Shown: positions 43,008-52,548, numbered from the stretch's first letter. The stretch is 64,000 nucleotides of DNA from Mycobacterium paraseoulense (GCF_010731655.1 NZ_AP022619.1:4154001-4218000), one strand, 5' to 3'. Made by a program: numbers and translations. Notes: generated from the letters alone by a model not told the origin.

Positions 43008-43605
43008 TCAACTCCTTCGCCGAGGCCAGCGTGGCCGCATAACCCTGCGGCGCCAGACTGGCCGCTCGCTCCGTCAGCCCGCGAGCCAGCGCGTAGATCG
43101 CATCGACTGCGGCGCGCGCGTCGGTGTCGGCGGACAGCGCGCCCCGGGCCCGGGCGTCCTCGACGATCTCGGCGACGATGTCGCGCAAGGCTTTCGGTCC
43201 GGGATACTGCGGCCGGCCGCGAACGGGATGTTCGGTGCTCTCCGCGCGGACCGCCCGATCGAATGCGGCGAGATGGGGATGTTCGCGCATGAGCCGGCTT
43301 GCCTCGTCCAACACCGCCGCAAGGCGATCGACCACGTCATCGCGCGATTCGGCGGCGGCCCGCAGCCGCGGCACCGCTTTCCGTTCGATGTCCTCGACGG
43401 CGGCGTCCAGCAATTCGGACTTGTTCGGAAAGTAGTGATAGAGGCTGCCGCTGGTCATGTCGGCAGCCCGGGCGATCTCACGAATCGTGGTGCGGGAATA
43501 ACCCTTCTCGGCCACGCACCGCATCGCCGCGGCGATGATGCGGGCACGGGTCTGCTCACCGTCGGCGCCCACCGGGCGGCCCAATTGCGATGCCGTGGCT
43601 CTCAT
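42931..43605 (-). CDS. TetR family regulator, paralogue A
   Basis: A 224-residue repressor. LGRPVGADGEQTRARIIAAA then CVAEKGYSRTTIREIARAAD and LYHYFPNKSELL form the HTH. It aligns almost end to end with the TetR protein encoded divergently at 43745 (shared LGRPVGA-GE-TR-RIIAA-MRCVA--GYSR-TIREIAR core), so the pair arose by duplication and inversion. The gap holds an inverted repeat that both may bind. ATG at 43605. Confidence 0.9.
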   Translation of the reverse strand: MRATASQLGRPVGADGEQTRARIIAAAMRCVAEKGYSRTTIREIARAADMTSGSLYHYFPNKSELLDAAVEDIERKAVPRLRAAAESRDDVVDRLAAVLDEASRLMREHPHLAAFDRAVRAESTEHPVRGRPQYPGPKALRDIVAEIVEDARARGALSADTDARAAVDAIYALARGLTERAASLAPQGYAATLASAKELIRGTLFVRPATRPNSTPRRRSAPGP

Positions 43606-43668
43606 GCGGCGCGGAACCCGCGGGTCCGTCGATCACCCACTGCGCACCTCCGCGGCCAACCTCGAACT

Positions 43669-43684
43669 AATCGATCACTCGATT
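43669..43684. promoter_or_regulatory. operator between the paired TetR genes
   Basis: AATCGA-TCAC-TCGATT, a 6-4-6 inverted repeat followed by ATAT. It resembles the repeat at 44409-44422 before the Baeyer-Villiger operon: both have TYGATTATAT on the right arm. Confidence 0.55.
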
Positions 43685-43744
43685 ATATTTGACCGCGTCG
43701 GCACCGAGGGCCGGCGGACAGGACGCGCGAGTGGGAAAGGCACG

Positions 43745-44404
43745 GTGACGCGGGCGCAGCTGGGGCGCCCCGTGGGCGCCAGCGGCGAGGAGACCCGGCG
43801 ACGGATCATCGCCGCCACCATGCGCTGCGTCGCCGACGTCGGGTACTCGCGAGCCACGATCCGCGAGATCGCCCGCATCGCGAACGTCACCAGCGCGAGC
43901 CTCTACAACTACTTCCCCAACAAGGCCGAGCTGATCAAAGCCGCGATCGCGGCGCGCACCGATGTCGCGCTGCCCCGGCTGCGTGCGGCCGCCGCCAAAC
44001 CCGGGCACGTCATCGACCGCATCGAGGCGGTGCTCGACGAATCGGGCCACCTGATGCGCGAGTACCCCGACCTCGCCGCCTTCGAGTGGGTCATCCGAGC
44101 CACGGGCGCCGTCGGCGCCGATTCGCAGCCCGCGGGTGGCGCCGGGTTTCAGGCCTTCCGCGAAATCATCGAGGGCGTCGTCGACGAGGCCTACCGCGCG
44201 GGCGATCTGGCTCACCGGCCCGATCGGGCCAGCGTCGTCGAGGCCGTCTACGCCCTGATCTACGGCTTGGTCGAACTGGCGGCCACGTCGCCGCCGCGGG
44301 AGTACCACGCCGCACTCGAGTCGGCCAAGCGAATGGTCCGGGGAACGCTGTTCGCCCCGGCCGGGCGGGATAACCGCAGGCAGGGAGTGCAAAGCCGCCC
44401 TTGA
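43745..44404 (+). CDS. TetR family regulator, paralogue B
   Basis: A 219-residue repressor. HTH: CVADVGYSRATIREIARIAN then SASLYNYFPNKAELI. The GTG start at 43745 was chosen because similarity with paralogue A begins there (RAQLGRPVGASGEETRRRII). It lies 49 bp before the first Baeyer-Villiger monooxygenase on the same strand. A second related operator lies just after its stop, so it is a likely repressor of the monooxygenase operon. Confidence 0.9.
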   Translation: MTRAQLGRPVGASGEETRRRIIAATMRCVADVGYSRATIREIARIANVTSASLYNYFPNKAELIKAAIAARTDVALPRLRAAAAKPGHVIDRIEAVLDESGHLMREYPDLAAFEWVIRATGAVGADSQPAGGAGFQAFREIIEGVVDEAYRAGDLAHRPDRASVVEAVYALIYGLVELAATSPPREYHAALESAKRMVRGTLFAPAGRDNRRQGVQSRP

Positions 44405-44408
44405 TATG

Positions 44409-44422
44409 ATCAAGCGATTGAT
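44409..44422. promoter_or_regulatory. operator before the Baeyer-Villiger operon
   Basis: ATCAA-GCGA-TTGAT, followed by TATATAG. It is 5 nt after the TetR paralogue B stop and about 30 bp before the monooxygenase GTG. It resembles the 43669-43684 repeat, consistent with joint control. Confidence 0.55.
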
Positions 44423-44453
44423 TATATAGTCGGGCCACGAGAGGAATCCGGCC

Positions 44454-46253
44454 GTGACTGAAACCGTTGGCGTTACCTTCGACGTCGACGCGCTGCGCCG
44501 CAAGTACGCCGAAGAGCGCGCGCGGCGCCTGCGCCCGGACGGCATCGCGCAGTACGTGGAGATGACGGGCCCGTTCGCCCGGTTCGCCGAAGACCCGTGG
44601 GTGGATGGGTGCTTCAGTCGGGAACCGCTCACCGACGAGGTGGACGTCGCCGTCATCGGGGCCGGCTTCGGCGGCCTGTTGACGGGGGTGCGCCTGCGTC
44701 AGCTCGGCGTGGACAGCGTGCGGTTAATCGACAGGGCCGCCGACGTGGGCGGCACGTGGTACTGGAATCGGTATCCGGGAATCGCCTGCGACGTCGAGTC
44801 CTATGTCTACATGCCGCTGCTCGAGGAGCTCGGCTACCTCCCGACCGAGAAATACGCCAAGGGCGCCGAGATCTTCGCGCATTGCCAGCGCATCGCCCGA
44901 CACTTCGACCTCTACCGCGACGCGTGCCTGCGCACCGAGGTGCGCGAGATCCGCTGGGACGCGGACGAATCCCGGTGGATCATCCGCACGAACCACGGCG
45001 ACGAGATGCGGGCCCGGTTCGTGTCGATGGCCAATGGCTACCAGGCCAAACCCAAGCTGCCCGGCATCGAGGGCCTGGGTGCGTTTCGCGGGCACGCGTT
45101 CCACACCAGCCGGTGGGACTACGCCTACACCGGCCAGGAGCTGGAGAAACTGGCGGATAAGCGCGTCGGCATCATCGGCACCGGGGCCACGGCGATCCAG
45201 TGCGTCCCACACCTCGCCCGGGCGACGCGGCGGCTCTACGTCTTCCAGCGCACACCGTCATCGGTGGACGTGCGGGCCAACCGCCCGACGGATCCCCAGT
45301 GGGCCAGCACATTACGGCCCGGCTGGCAGCGCGACCGCATCGAGAACTTCCAGATCCTCACCGCCGGCGGCCGGGCCGACGAAGACCTGGTCGCCGACGC
45401 GTGGACGAGCATCACCCGCAAGCTTCCGGTGATGCGCCATGATGGCGACGGCGTCATGGACCCGGCGCAACGCGGCCGCGACATCGAAATCGCGGACTTC
45501 GCGAAGATGGAAGAGATCCGGGCGCGAGTCGAGGGCATCGTCACCGACCCCTCCACCGCGGAGGCGCTCAAGCCGTGGTACGGGTACTTCTGCAAACGCC
45601 CGTGCTTCCACGACGAGTACCTGCAGACGTTCAACCGCGACAACGTCACGCTGGTCGACACCCGTGGTCGTGGCGTCCAGCGCATCACCGAGTCCGGTGT
45701 GGTCGTCGACGGTGTGGCCTACGAGCTCGACTGCCTGATCTTCGCAACGGGTTTCGAGGTGGGCACCGATTACTGCCGTCGCACGGGGTTCGAGCTCGTG
45801 GGCCGCGACGGGGTGTCACTGACCGAGCACTGGCGCGACGGGGTGCGCACCTTCCAGGGGCTGTGTACGACGGGGTTCCCGAACTGCTTCATCGAGAGCA
45901 TCGCCCAGGCGGGTTTGACGGTGAACTTCCCGTACCTGCTGGACGTGCAGGCAACCCACGCCGCGTGGATCATCGCCTGGGCGCTCGAGCACGGCTTGAC
46001 CGAGGTCGAGGCCGCGCCGGCCGCGGAGTCGGCCTGGGTCGAGACTGTCGTCGCCCGGTCGGCCGCCAGCGCGGAGCGCGCGCAGACGTGCACCCCCGGC
46101 TACTACAACCGCGAGGGCAAGGCGGACAACAAGACTCGGCAGGGCAGCTTCTTCTTCGGCGCGCCCACCGAGTACGCCGATCTGCTGCGCGAGTGGCGGT
46201 CCGGCGGTGACCTGGAGGGCTACCTGATCAAGGGCGGCGAGGCCGGGCCGTGA
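44454..46253 (+). CDS. Baeyer-Villiger type flavin monooxygenase 1
   Basis: A 599-residue FAD/NADPH monooxygenase. FAD fold VAVIGAGFGGLLTGVRLRQLG; ADVGGTWYWNRYPGIACD; the Baeyer-Villiger fingerprint FRGHAFHTSRWDY; the NADP fold VGIIGTGATAIQ; and CLIFATGFEVGTDY near the C-terminus. The long N-terminal segment (about 65 residues) before the FAD motif is as in cyclohexanone/steroid type enzymes. GTG at 44454 follows GAGAGGAA. It should turn a ketone into an ester or lactone. It overlaps the second monooxygenase by 4 bp. Confidence 0.92.
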   Translation: MTETVGVTFDVDALRRKYAEERARRLRPDGIAQYVEMTGPFARFAEDPWVDGCFSREPLTDEVDVAVIGAGFGGLLTGVRLRQLGVDSVRLIDRAADVGGTWYWNRYPGIACDVESYVYMPLLEELGYLPTEKYAKGAEIFAHCQRIARHFDLYRDACLRTEVREIRWDADESRWIIRTNHGDEMRARFVSMANGYQAKPKLPGIEGLGAFRGHAFHTSRWDYAYTGQELEKLADKRVGIIGTGATAIQCVPHLARATRRLYVFQRTPSSVDVRANRPTDPQWASTLRPGWQRDRIENFQILTAGGRADEDLVADAWTSITRKLPVMRHDGDGVMDPAQRGRDIEIADFAKMEEIRARVEGIVTDPSTAEALKPWYGYFCKRPCFHDEYLQTFNRDNVTLVDTRGRGVQRITESGVVVDGVAYELDCLIFATGFEVGTDYCRRTGFELVGRDGVSLTEHWRDGVRTFQGLCTTGFPNCFIESIAQAGLTVNFPYLLDVQATHAAWIIAWALEHGLTEVEAAPAAESAWVETVVARSAASAERAQTCTPGYYNREGKADNKTRQGSFFFGAPTEYADLLREWRSGGDLEGYLIKGGEAGP

Positions 46254-47866
46254 CCAGCCGGCAGGCCCGTTGGCGCTACGGCCTCGGACGGCTGCGGGCC
46301 GCGACCCGCCGCCGGCGCCCGCCCACGGTGGCGATCATCGGCGCGGGCTTCGGTGGCCTGGGCGCCGCTGTCGCGCTGCGCCGGGCCGGCATCGACGACC
46401 TGGTGATCGTCGAGGCCGACGACGGGGTCGGCGGCACCTGGCGGCGTAACACCTATCCCGGCGCCGCGTGCGACATCCAGAGTCATCTCTACTCGTTCTC
46501 GTTCGCGCCCAACAAATCCTGGAGCCGCACCTACGCGCGGCAGCCCGAGATCTTGGCCTACCTCGAATCGGTCGCCGATGACTTCGACCTGCGCCGGCAT
46601 CTCATGCTGGGCACCCGGGTCCGCTCGGTCCGCTGGAACGGCGCGGCCTGGGACTGCCAGCTGGACCGGGCCGGGCGCGCGGACACCCTGAGCGTCGACG
46701 TCGTCGTCTGCGCCGTCGGATTGTTCGGTGCCCCAAGGCTTCCCGACATCGCGGGTCTGAGCGACTTCGGCGGCACGCTCATGCACACCGCACAATGGGA
46801 TCACCGGGTCGAACTGGCGGGCAAGCGGGTGGCGGTGATCGGCACCGGCGCGAGCGGGGTGCAGGCGGTTCCCGAACTGGCCAAAATCGCCGAACGGGTC
46901 ACCGTCTTTCAGCGCACACCGCCGTGGATGGTGCCCAAGGACGACCGCCCCTACAGCGCAGCCGAATTGGCGCGGTTCCGGCGCAACCCGCTGGCCGCGC
47001 TCCGCACCCGCTGGCAGATCTGGAAGTTCCAGCACGACAACACGGCGACCTTCGCCGACGACCCCGTCATCGACGCCCGCACGCAGTTCGCGACGTCTTT
47101 CCTGGAGCGCACCGTAGCCGACGACGCGCTGCGGCGGGCGTTGACGCCCGACTACCCGTTCCGCTGCAAGCGGGTGTTGCTGGGTGACGATTTCTACCGG
47201 GCGCTGCAGCGGGACAACGTCGAGCTCATCACCGACCCCATCGAGCGGATCGGCGAATCGTCGGTGCTCACCTCGGCGGGACGCGCGGTCGACGTCGATG
47301 TGATCGTGCTGGCCACCGGGTTCGAGACGTCGCGCTACCTCTCGGGCATCGACGTCGTCGGGGCCGGGGGACGCAGGCTGCATGACCGGTGGGGTGACGA
47401 TCCGAGCGCGTACCTGGGTGTCGCGGTCAGCGGCTTCCCGAATTTCTTCATGCTCTACGGTCCCAACACCAACCAGGGTGGCAATTCGATCGTCTACATC
47501 CTCGAGGCCGGTGCGCGACTTGTCGCCAGCGCAGTCAGCCGGGTGGCGCGCCAGGGCGGTTACCTCGACGTCCGCCCCGATGCCGAAAGGCGCTACAACG
47601 CCCAGCTTTCCGCAGATCTGGAGCGCACCATCTGGACCCGGTGCGACAGCTACTTCCGGTCGCCCACCGGCCGTATCGTCACCCAGTGGCCGTACACCGA
47701 GCTGGAGTACGCCCGCCGCACCTGGCGGCTGCGGCCGCGCGACTGGCGCCTAGCGCAGGTCGAAGTCGACAACCCCGCGGATCAGGTGGCCGGCGGCCAG
47801 GTCGGCGTAGGCGTCGTTGATGTCGTCGAGCCGGTAGCGTTTGGTGATCATCTCGTCGAGGAGTAG
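46250..47866 (+). CDS. Baeyer-Villiger type flavin monooxygenase 2
   Basis: A 538-residue relative of the upstream enzyme. FAD fold VAIIGAGFGGLGAAVALRRAG; GVGGTWRRNTYPGAACDI; fingerprint FGGTLMHTAQWDH; NADP fold VAVIGTGASGVQ; VIVLATGFETSRYL. It lacks the long N-terminal arm. The GTG start overlaps the previous stop (GTGA). Family resemblance ends near RPRDW about 40 residues before the stop; the tail is the antisense of the alcohol dehydrogenase gene, so the natural stop may have been lost. Confidence 0.9.
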   Translation: MTSRQARWRYGLGRLRAATRRRRPPTVAIIGAGFGGLGAAVALRRAGIDDLVIVEADDGVGGTWRRNTYPGAACDIQSHLYSFSFAPNKSWSRTYARQPEILAYLESVADDFDLRRHLMLGTRVRSVRWNGAAWDCQLDRAGRADTLSVDVVVCAVGLFGAPRLPDIAGLSDFGGTLMHTAQWDHRVELAGKRVAVIGTGASGVQAVPELAKIAERVTVFQRTPPWMVPKDDRPYSAAELARFRRNPLAALRTRWQIWKFQHDNTATFADDPVIDARTQFATSFLERTVADDALRRALTPDYPFRCKRVLLGDDFYRALQRDNVELITDPIERIGESSVLTSAGRAVDVDVIVLATGFETSRYLSGIDVVGAGGRRLHDRWGDDPSAYLGVAVSGFPNFFMLYGPNTNQGGNSIVYILEAGARLVASAVSRVARQGGYLDVRPDAERRYNAQLSADLERTIWTRCDSYFRSPTGRIVTQWPYTELEYARRTWRLRPRDWRLAQVEVDNPADQVAGGQVGVGVVDVVEPVAFGDHLVEE

Positions 47867-48906
47867 CCGACCCGACTGGTATAGCGTGGCCAGCAGCGGG
47901 ATGTCGCTCTTGGGGTTACACGAACCGAAGACAGTGCCGCACAACGTCTTGTTCATCAGGATGAAGTCCTGCAGCGCGACGGCGATCGAGTGCGTCGCCG
48001 GGGACGGCAGGCCGGTCAGCACGCAGGTGCCGCCCTTGCGGGTGAGCGCCAGCGCCGTCGCGACGTCCGCCTCGCCGATCATCGCGGGCGAGACCACGAC
48101 GGCGTCCGCCATCACGCCGCGGGTCAGGTCTGCGACCAGCTCGAGCGCGTCGGCCGCCGTCGCGGCGACGTGGGTCGCGCCGAAAGCCGTTGCAGAGGTG
48201 CGCTTGAAGTCGCTCACGTCGACCGCGACGATCCCGGCCGCGCCGCTGATGCGAGCGCCCTGAACGGCCGCGGTGCCGATTCCGCCGGTGCCGATCACCA
48301 CCACCGTGTCACCGCCCGCACCCCGGCGCGCCGGGCGGCCGAGCCATATCCGGTGGGAACGGCGCACGCCAGCAGCGCGGCGGGCACCAGCGGAAATCCG
48401 GGATCGATCTTCACCAGCGAATTGGCCGCCACCACAGTGTGTTCGGCGAACGCGCCGATCTTGGACACGTGGCCGAGGTTGCGTCCGTCCAGGGTGTGGT
48501 GGCGAAAGGTGCCGTCCGTCGGCATGCCCGGTGCCAACGTCCCCGACCCCGTGTCGCACAGGTACTCCATCCCCGATGCGCACCATCGGCACCGGCCGCA
48601 GACCGCGACGAAGGACGTCACCACGTGGTCGCCCGGCGCGAACCCGGCGACGCCCGCCCCGACGTCGACCACCACGCCGGAACCTTCGTGGCCGCCGATT
48701 GTCGGCGACATGGCGGGTAATCCCATGGCGCGCGACGTTTCCGGCGGCGGCGCGAGCTTGCCTTGCCGGATGTGTTCGTCGGAGTGGCAGAGGCCGGTGG
48801 CGGCCAGCCGCACCAGGACCTCTCCCGGTCTCGGGGGATCGAGCTCGAACTCTTCGACCGACCAGGGCCGGCCGTACTCGTACAGGATGGCCGCGCGGCT
48901 TCGCAT
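47750..48906 (-). pseudogene. NDMA-dependent type zinc alcohol dehydrogenase, frameshifted
   Basis: The N-terminal part (ATG 48906, MRSRAAILYEYGRPW) holds the zinc motifs GLCHSDEHIRQG, GHEGSGVVVDVG and the structural cluster CGRCRWCASGMEYLC, then ends in a stop at 48295. The remainder (GDTVVVIGTGGIGTAAVQGAR to GHLIRGVVDFDLR) is in another frame. One base is missing in the G-rich run around 48312-48322, between GVRA and GDTVVV. Restoring it gives one continuous enzyme of the mycofactocin-linked NDMA-dependent class. This could be a true mutation or an assembly error. It is convergent with the monooxygenase operon. Confidence 0.82.
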
Positions 48907-48914
48907 CGACCGCG

Positions 48915-50312
48915 CTACCGGGCGGGGTCGGCGGCGACCTCGATGTGGCCGGCCGCGGCCGCGGCCCTCAGCTGGTGGAAATCGTCGAGCGACTTGTCGG
49001 CGTAGGCGTAGCACCACTCGGCCACGGCGTCCTGCACGATGTTGCTGGTGCCGACGTACCCGCGCAGCAACGACGCATTCGCGCTTTGGGAGTGCGCCCG
49101 CGCCAACAGCACCGCGCAGGCGGCGACGTAGTCGCTGAACGTGGCGGGCGCCATGCCCTCGGTGTCGATCGTGCCCTTCATGTCGTGGAACTGCCGGACG
49201 TAGTAGTCGCGGCCGTCCTTGCGGGTCGGCCCGAGAAACACATCCGACATCGCCTGCAGAATGCGCTGGCCGTCCACCACGCGCATGCCCTGCCCCTTGG
49301 CCTCGACGGCCGCCCCCAGCATGGCCGGCTGCGGCCAGCCGCCGTATTCGTCGAGCACCGACCGGACCGCCTCCTTGATCTGCAGGATGAGCGGGGTGCC
49401 GTTGGGACCCACCAGGATGACCAGGAAGCACCGGGTGCCCACGCTGCCTACGCCGACCACGCGCAACGCCACATCGGTCACGCGGAAGTGTGACAGCAGA
49501 AGCGCGATGTCGGCGGGAACGGTGGCCAGGTATTCCTGAATCGACTCCACCAGAACCGCTTCGGCGTCCTCGTCGAGGTGCTGCAGAACCGGCGGCGCCT
49601 CCCGCAGCCGCGGTGTCCCGTCGGCGCCGATCTCGGTGAGCTGCCTGAAGAGCCGCGCCGACGTCCGGCTGCGCGCCCGGGACGTCGTCTTCTGAATCAC
49701 GCCGAGCAGGCCCTTGGATACCGTCGCGGCGTGCCGCTCCGGTTCCACGCGCAGGTAGTAGCGGTCCAGGACGTCCATCGCGAGCATGGCCCGCAGGCTG
49801 GTCTGGTAGCCGACCAGCGCCTGCCCGACGCAGCGGCGGATGGCCTTGGCGGGGTACCCCGCATGCCGGCCGCCGACGATCGCGCTGGTGATCAGGCGCT
49901 TGACGTCCCATTCCGCCGGGGCGACGGCGGCCTCGTCGAAGTCGTTCAGGTCGAACACGATTGAGCGATGCGGCGCCGCGTACATGCCGAAGTTGGACAC
50001 GTGAGCGTCGCCGCAACACATCACTTCGATCCCGCTTGAGGGGCTGGCACCCAGGTCCGCGGCCATCACGGCCGCCGACCCGCGGTAGAAGGAGAACGGG
50101 TCGGCGAGCATGCGGGCAAACCGCAGCGGCACGAGTTCGGGTAGCCGCCCGGCGTTTTGAGCCACCAGTATTTCGGTGGCCGACCTCGCGGACGGGGTCA
50201 GCTGCGCGAGCGTGCGCCGCGGCACGGCCTTGCGCAGCGCGCGGCCGCGCGCCTCATCCTGGTCCGGAACCTCGAGATCGATCAGGCGTTCACGCAGCAC
50301 CCGTTGCGGCAT
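48915..50312 (-). CDS. DUF2252 domain protein
   Basis: A 465-residue protein of DUF2252, a family with a kinase-like fold: FRGSAAVMAADLG-type start, CCGDAHVSNFGMY, VFDLNDFDEAAVAPAEWDVKRL (like a DFD metal loop) and a late YYVRQFHDMKG, then ARAHSQSANASLLRGYVG. The biochemical role is unproven. ATG at 50312 is preferred; a GTG 20 codons upstream is possible. It ends 8 bp before the alcohol dehydrogenase start on the same strand, so the two were probably co-transcribed. Confidence 0.85.
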   Translation of the reverse strand: MPQRVLRERLIDLEVPDQDEARGRALRKAVPRRTLAQLTPSARSATEILVAQNAGRLPELVPLRFARMLADPFSFYRGSAAVMAADLGASPSSGIEVMCCGDAHVSNFGMYAAPHRSIVFDLNDFDEAAVAPAEWDVKRLITSAIVGGRHAGYPAKAIRRCVGQALVGYQTSLRAMLAMDVLDRYYLRVEPERHAATVSKGLLGVIQKTTSRARSRTSARLFRQLTEIGADGTPRLREAPPVLQHLDEDAEAVLVESIQEYLATVPADIALLLSHFRVTDVALRVVGVGSVGTRCFLVILVGPNGTPLILQIKEAVRSVLDEYGGWPQPAMLGAAVEAKGQGMRVVDGQRILQAMSDVFLGPTRKDGRDYYVRQFHDMKGTIDTEGMAPATFSDYVAACAVLLARAHSQSANASLLRGYVGTSNIVQDAVAEWCYAYADKSLDDFHQLRAAAAAGHIEVAADPAR

Positions 50313-50393
50313 CCGCTCAGCATAGGTAGCGAGCCCGTGGCCGCGGCGGGGTTTCGGCGCCTTGATCCGCACACGCGGGTGACGCCCACGGAA

Positions 50394-51230
50394 TCAACCG
50401 GCGGCGGCCACCCTGGCACGCTCGGCCATCGAGGCGATCACGCCACCGTCGTTGAGGATGTCGGTGCCGGTGAGATAGCCCGCCTTGTCGCTGGCGCAGA
50501 AGGCGAACAGCTCGGCCATCTCCTCGGGCTTGCCCCAGCGCGGGACGGCGGCGTTGGTGACCATCGCGCCCGCGCCCGCCTGCTCCTCGAGCCGGCCCAT
50601 CTCGGTGTCGACGGAGCCCGGCGACACCGAGACGATGCGCAAACCCCGCGCGTTGAAGCGCTCCGCCTGTGACTGGCTGTACCACTTGACGAAGCTCTTG
50701 CTGACGGCGTAGGCAATGCCGGGCCGCGCCTCCTCGGGCACGATGTCATAGGTCATCGCCATGGCGTCCAGGAACGCGTCCGCGTCCCGCAGCGCCAGCG
50801 AAAACTGGTCCACCGGAACCATTTCCGCGGGCAAAATGTGGGCCGCCATCGATGCCACGTTGACGATCGCCGCGCCCTCGCCGGCCACCGCGTAGAACGC
50901 CTCGTCGACGTTGAGCGTGCCGAGCGCGTTGGTCCGCATGATGAAGTCGGCGGGGCCCATGCTGGGGCTCACGCCCGCGGTGTGGATGACCGAGGCGAGC
51001 GTCCCGAGATTGTTTGCGGTGTCGAGCAGTTCAGCGACCGCCCGCCGGTCGGTGACGTCGCAGTCGACGGCCGTGGGGGTGATCCCGAGCTCGTCGAGGA
51101 CCGCTACCGCGTCGGCCAGGCGGTCCCGCCTGATGTCGCAGAGGACGACGGCGTGGTCGCGTCCGATGATCTTGGCCGTGGCCAGGCCCATGCCGCCCGC
51201 GCCGCCTGTGATGACCGACACCCGATTCAT
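50394..51230 (-). CDS. short-chain dehydrogenase/reductase
   Basis: A 278-residue SDR: TGGAGGMGLATAKIIG, cofactor strand VVLCDIRRDRL (Asp favours NAD), NVASMAAH (Ser), Y-x-x-x-K in YAVSKSFVKWYSQSQ and GTDILNDGG. An unusual insertion (PAEMVPVDQFSLALRDADAFLDAM) between the Ser and Tyr regions suggests a substrate lid; related insertions occur in hydroxysteroid-type SDRs. ATG at 51230. It lies between the antiporter and DUF2252 genes on the same strand. Confidence 0.87.
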   Translation of the reverse strand: MNRVSVITGGAGGMGLATAKIIGRDHAVVLCDIRRDRLADAVAVLDELGITPTAVDCDVTDRRAVAELLDTANNLGTLASVIHTAGVSPSMGPADFIMRTNALGTLNVDEAFYAVAGEGAAIVNVASMAAHILPAEMVPVDQFSLALRDADAFLDAMAMTYDIVPEEARPGIAYAVSKSFVKWYSQSQAERFNARGLRIVSVSPGSVDTEMGRLEEQAGAGAMVTNAAVPRWGKPEEMAELFAFCASDKAGYLTGTDILNDGGVIASMAERARVAAAG

Positions 51231-51264
51231 ATCTGGACCGTATACGGCGGGCGATCGCCGCGAG

Positions 51265-52548
51265 CTAGGGGTCCGGCACCGGATGGTGGGGGTGACCGCT
51301 GTGGCGGATCGCCGTCCCGAAGAACGGCGCCCGCAGGGTGGACCTCAGGTCGCGCCGATTTCGGATCAGCGCGATGAGCGCCACCGCGGTGTAAACGCCA
51401 CAGAGCAGGAGTCGGCCATGGGTGGAGGCGATGGGGAACTGCACGACGAACAGGCCCAGCAGGGTGCAGGCCGCGGCGCGGTGGAAGCGCAGCGCCAACA
51501 GCAGCGCCACCCCCATCATCGTCTGGGTGGCCGTCAGCAGCACTTCCTCCACCTGACGCTGGTCGAGCTGCAGGGAGAATCCGCCGCCGCCCAGCAGGTG
51601 GGCGATCGGCAGCGAGCCGATCAGTAGCGTCCACTGGTTGACCTTGGAGGAGATCAGGGTGGCGATGGCTGCCGTGCCCTTGCCGCGGGCGGCGAAGATG
51701 GTCGCGACGATGAACTCCGGGGCCTCCGAGGCGAGCGGGGCGAGCCATTGAACCAGCAGAAAGCGGTCGATGCCGAGCTCGGTGCCCGCGGCGACCAGGT
51801 TGTCGGCGAAGGGCTTGGCGCACAGCAGGATCACCGCGCCCGACGCCAGGAAGAGGCTGACGACCACGACGCGCCGGCGGCGATCGGGCAGCTCACCGAG
51901 CGCGGCGGCGGTCCCGATCAGATCGGGCTCCTCCACGTCGCCGTGGCTGACCTTGTAGAGGTAGAACCCGAACCAGGCCAGCAGCGCCAGCCCCAGACCG
52001 AAGTGGATTTGGCCGCTCGCCGGTATCGCGAACGCGATGACGCCGGCGATCAAAAGGAATCCGAGTTCGACCCGATTGGTCGGTTGTAACGTCAGGCCGG
52101 TGACCTTCCCGGCACCGGCCTTGCGGGCGACCACGATGCTGACCAATACGACGACGGGCCAACCGAGGCCCATCAGCAGCCGGTTGGACCCGGTCATGTT
52201 GGCGGCGGCGTATTGCGTGTATTCCGCGTTGTGACCCGACACGTACGCGTAGTAGAGGTCGACGGCGTACTCGGGCAGCACCGCGATCAGCGCCAGCACC
52301 GCGGTCGCCATCCCGCCGGAGACGTCGATCTGCGCGGCTTCGGCCGCCCAGGCCAGCAGGAAACTGGCCGACACCACCGCGGCGCCGAAGATCAGCAGGG
52401 CGATCACCGGGTCGGGGTGCAGGCCCCCGATGCGGACCACCAGCGCCGGGGCGACGAACGCCATGGTGATCGACGCCGAACGGGCCAGGGTGCGGCGCCG
52501 CGAGCGTTCGGCCGTGGAGACCGCGGCGGGCCTGTCTGTGGCGAGCAT
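51265..52548 (-). CDS. Na+/Ca2+-exchanger family membrane antiporter
   Basis: A 427-residue integral membrane protein with about 10-11 hydrophobic helices in two inverted halves. The alpha-1 repeat is TAVLALIAVLPEYAVDLYYA and the alpha-2 repeat is APLASEAPEFIVATIFAARG; both carry the P-E acidic pair used for cation binding. An extended loop (DVEEPDLIGTAAALGELPDRRRR) separates the halves. ATG at 52548 is chosen because GAAGGA sits 5 nt upstream; earlier in-frame starts lack homology. Ion selectivity is unknown. Confidence 0.85.
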   Translation of the reverse strand: MLATDRPAAVSTAERSRRRTLARSASITMAFVAPALVVRIGGLHPDPVIALLIFGAAVVSASFLLAWAAEAAQIDVSGGMATAVLALIAVLPEYAVDLYYAYVSGHNAEYTQYAAANMTGSNRLLMGLGWPVVVLVSIVVARKAGAGKVTGLTLQPTNRVELGFLLIAGVIAFAIPASGQIHFGLGLALLAWFGFYLYKVSHGDVEEPDLIGTAAALGELPDRRRRVVVVSLFLASGAVILLCAKPFADNLVAAGTELGIDRFLLVQWLAPLASEAPEFIVATIFAARGKGTAAIATLISSKVNQWTLLIGSLPIAHLLGGGGFSLQLDQRQVEEVLLTATQTMMGVALLLALRFHRAAACTLLGLFVVQFPIASTHGRLLLCGVYTAVALIALIRNRRDLRSTLRAPFFGTAIRHSGHPHHPVPDP

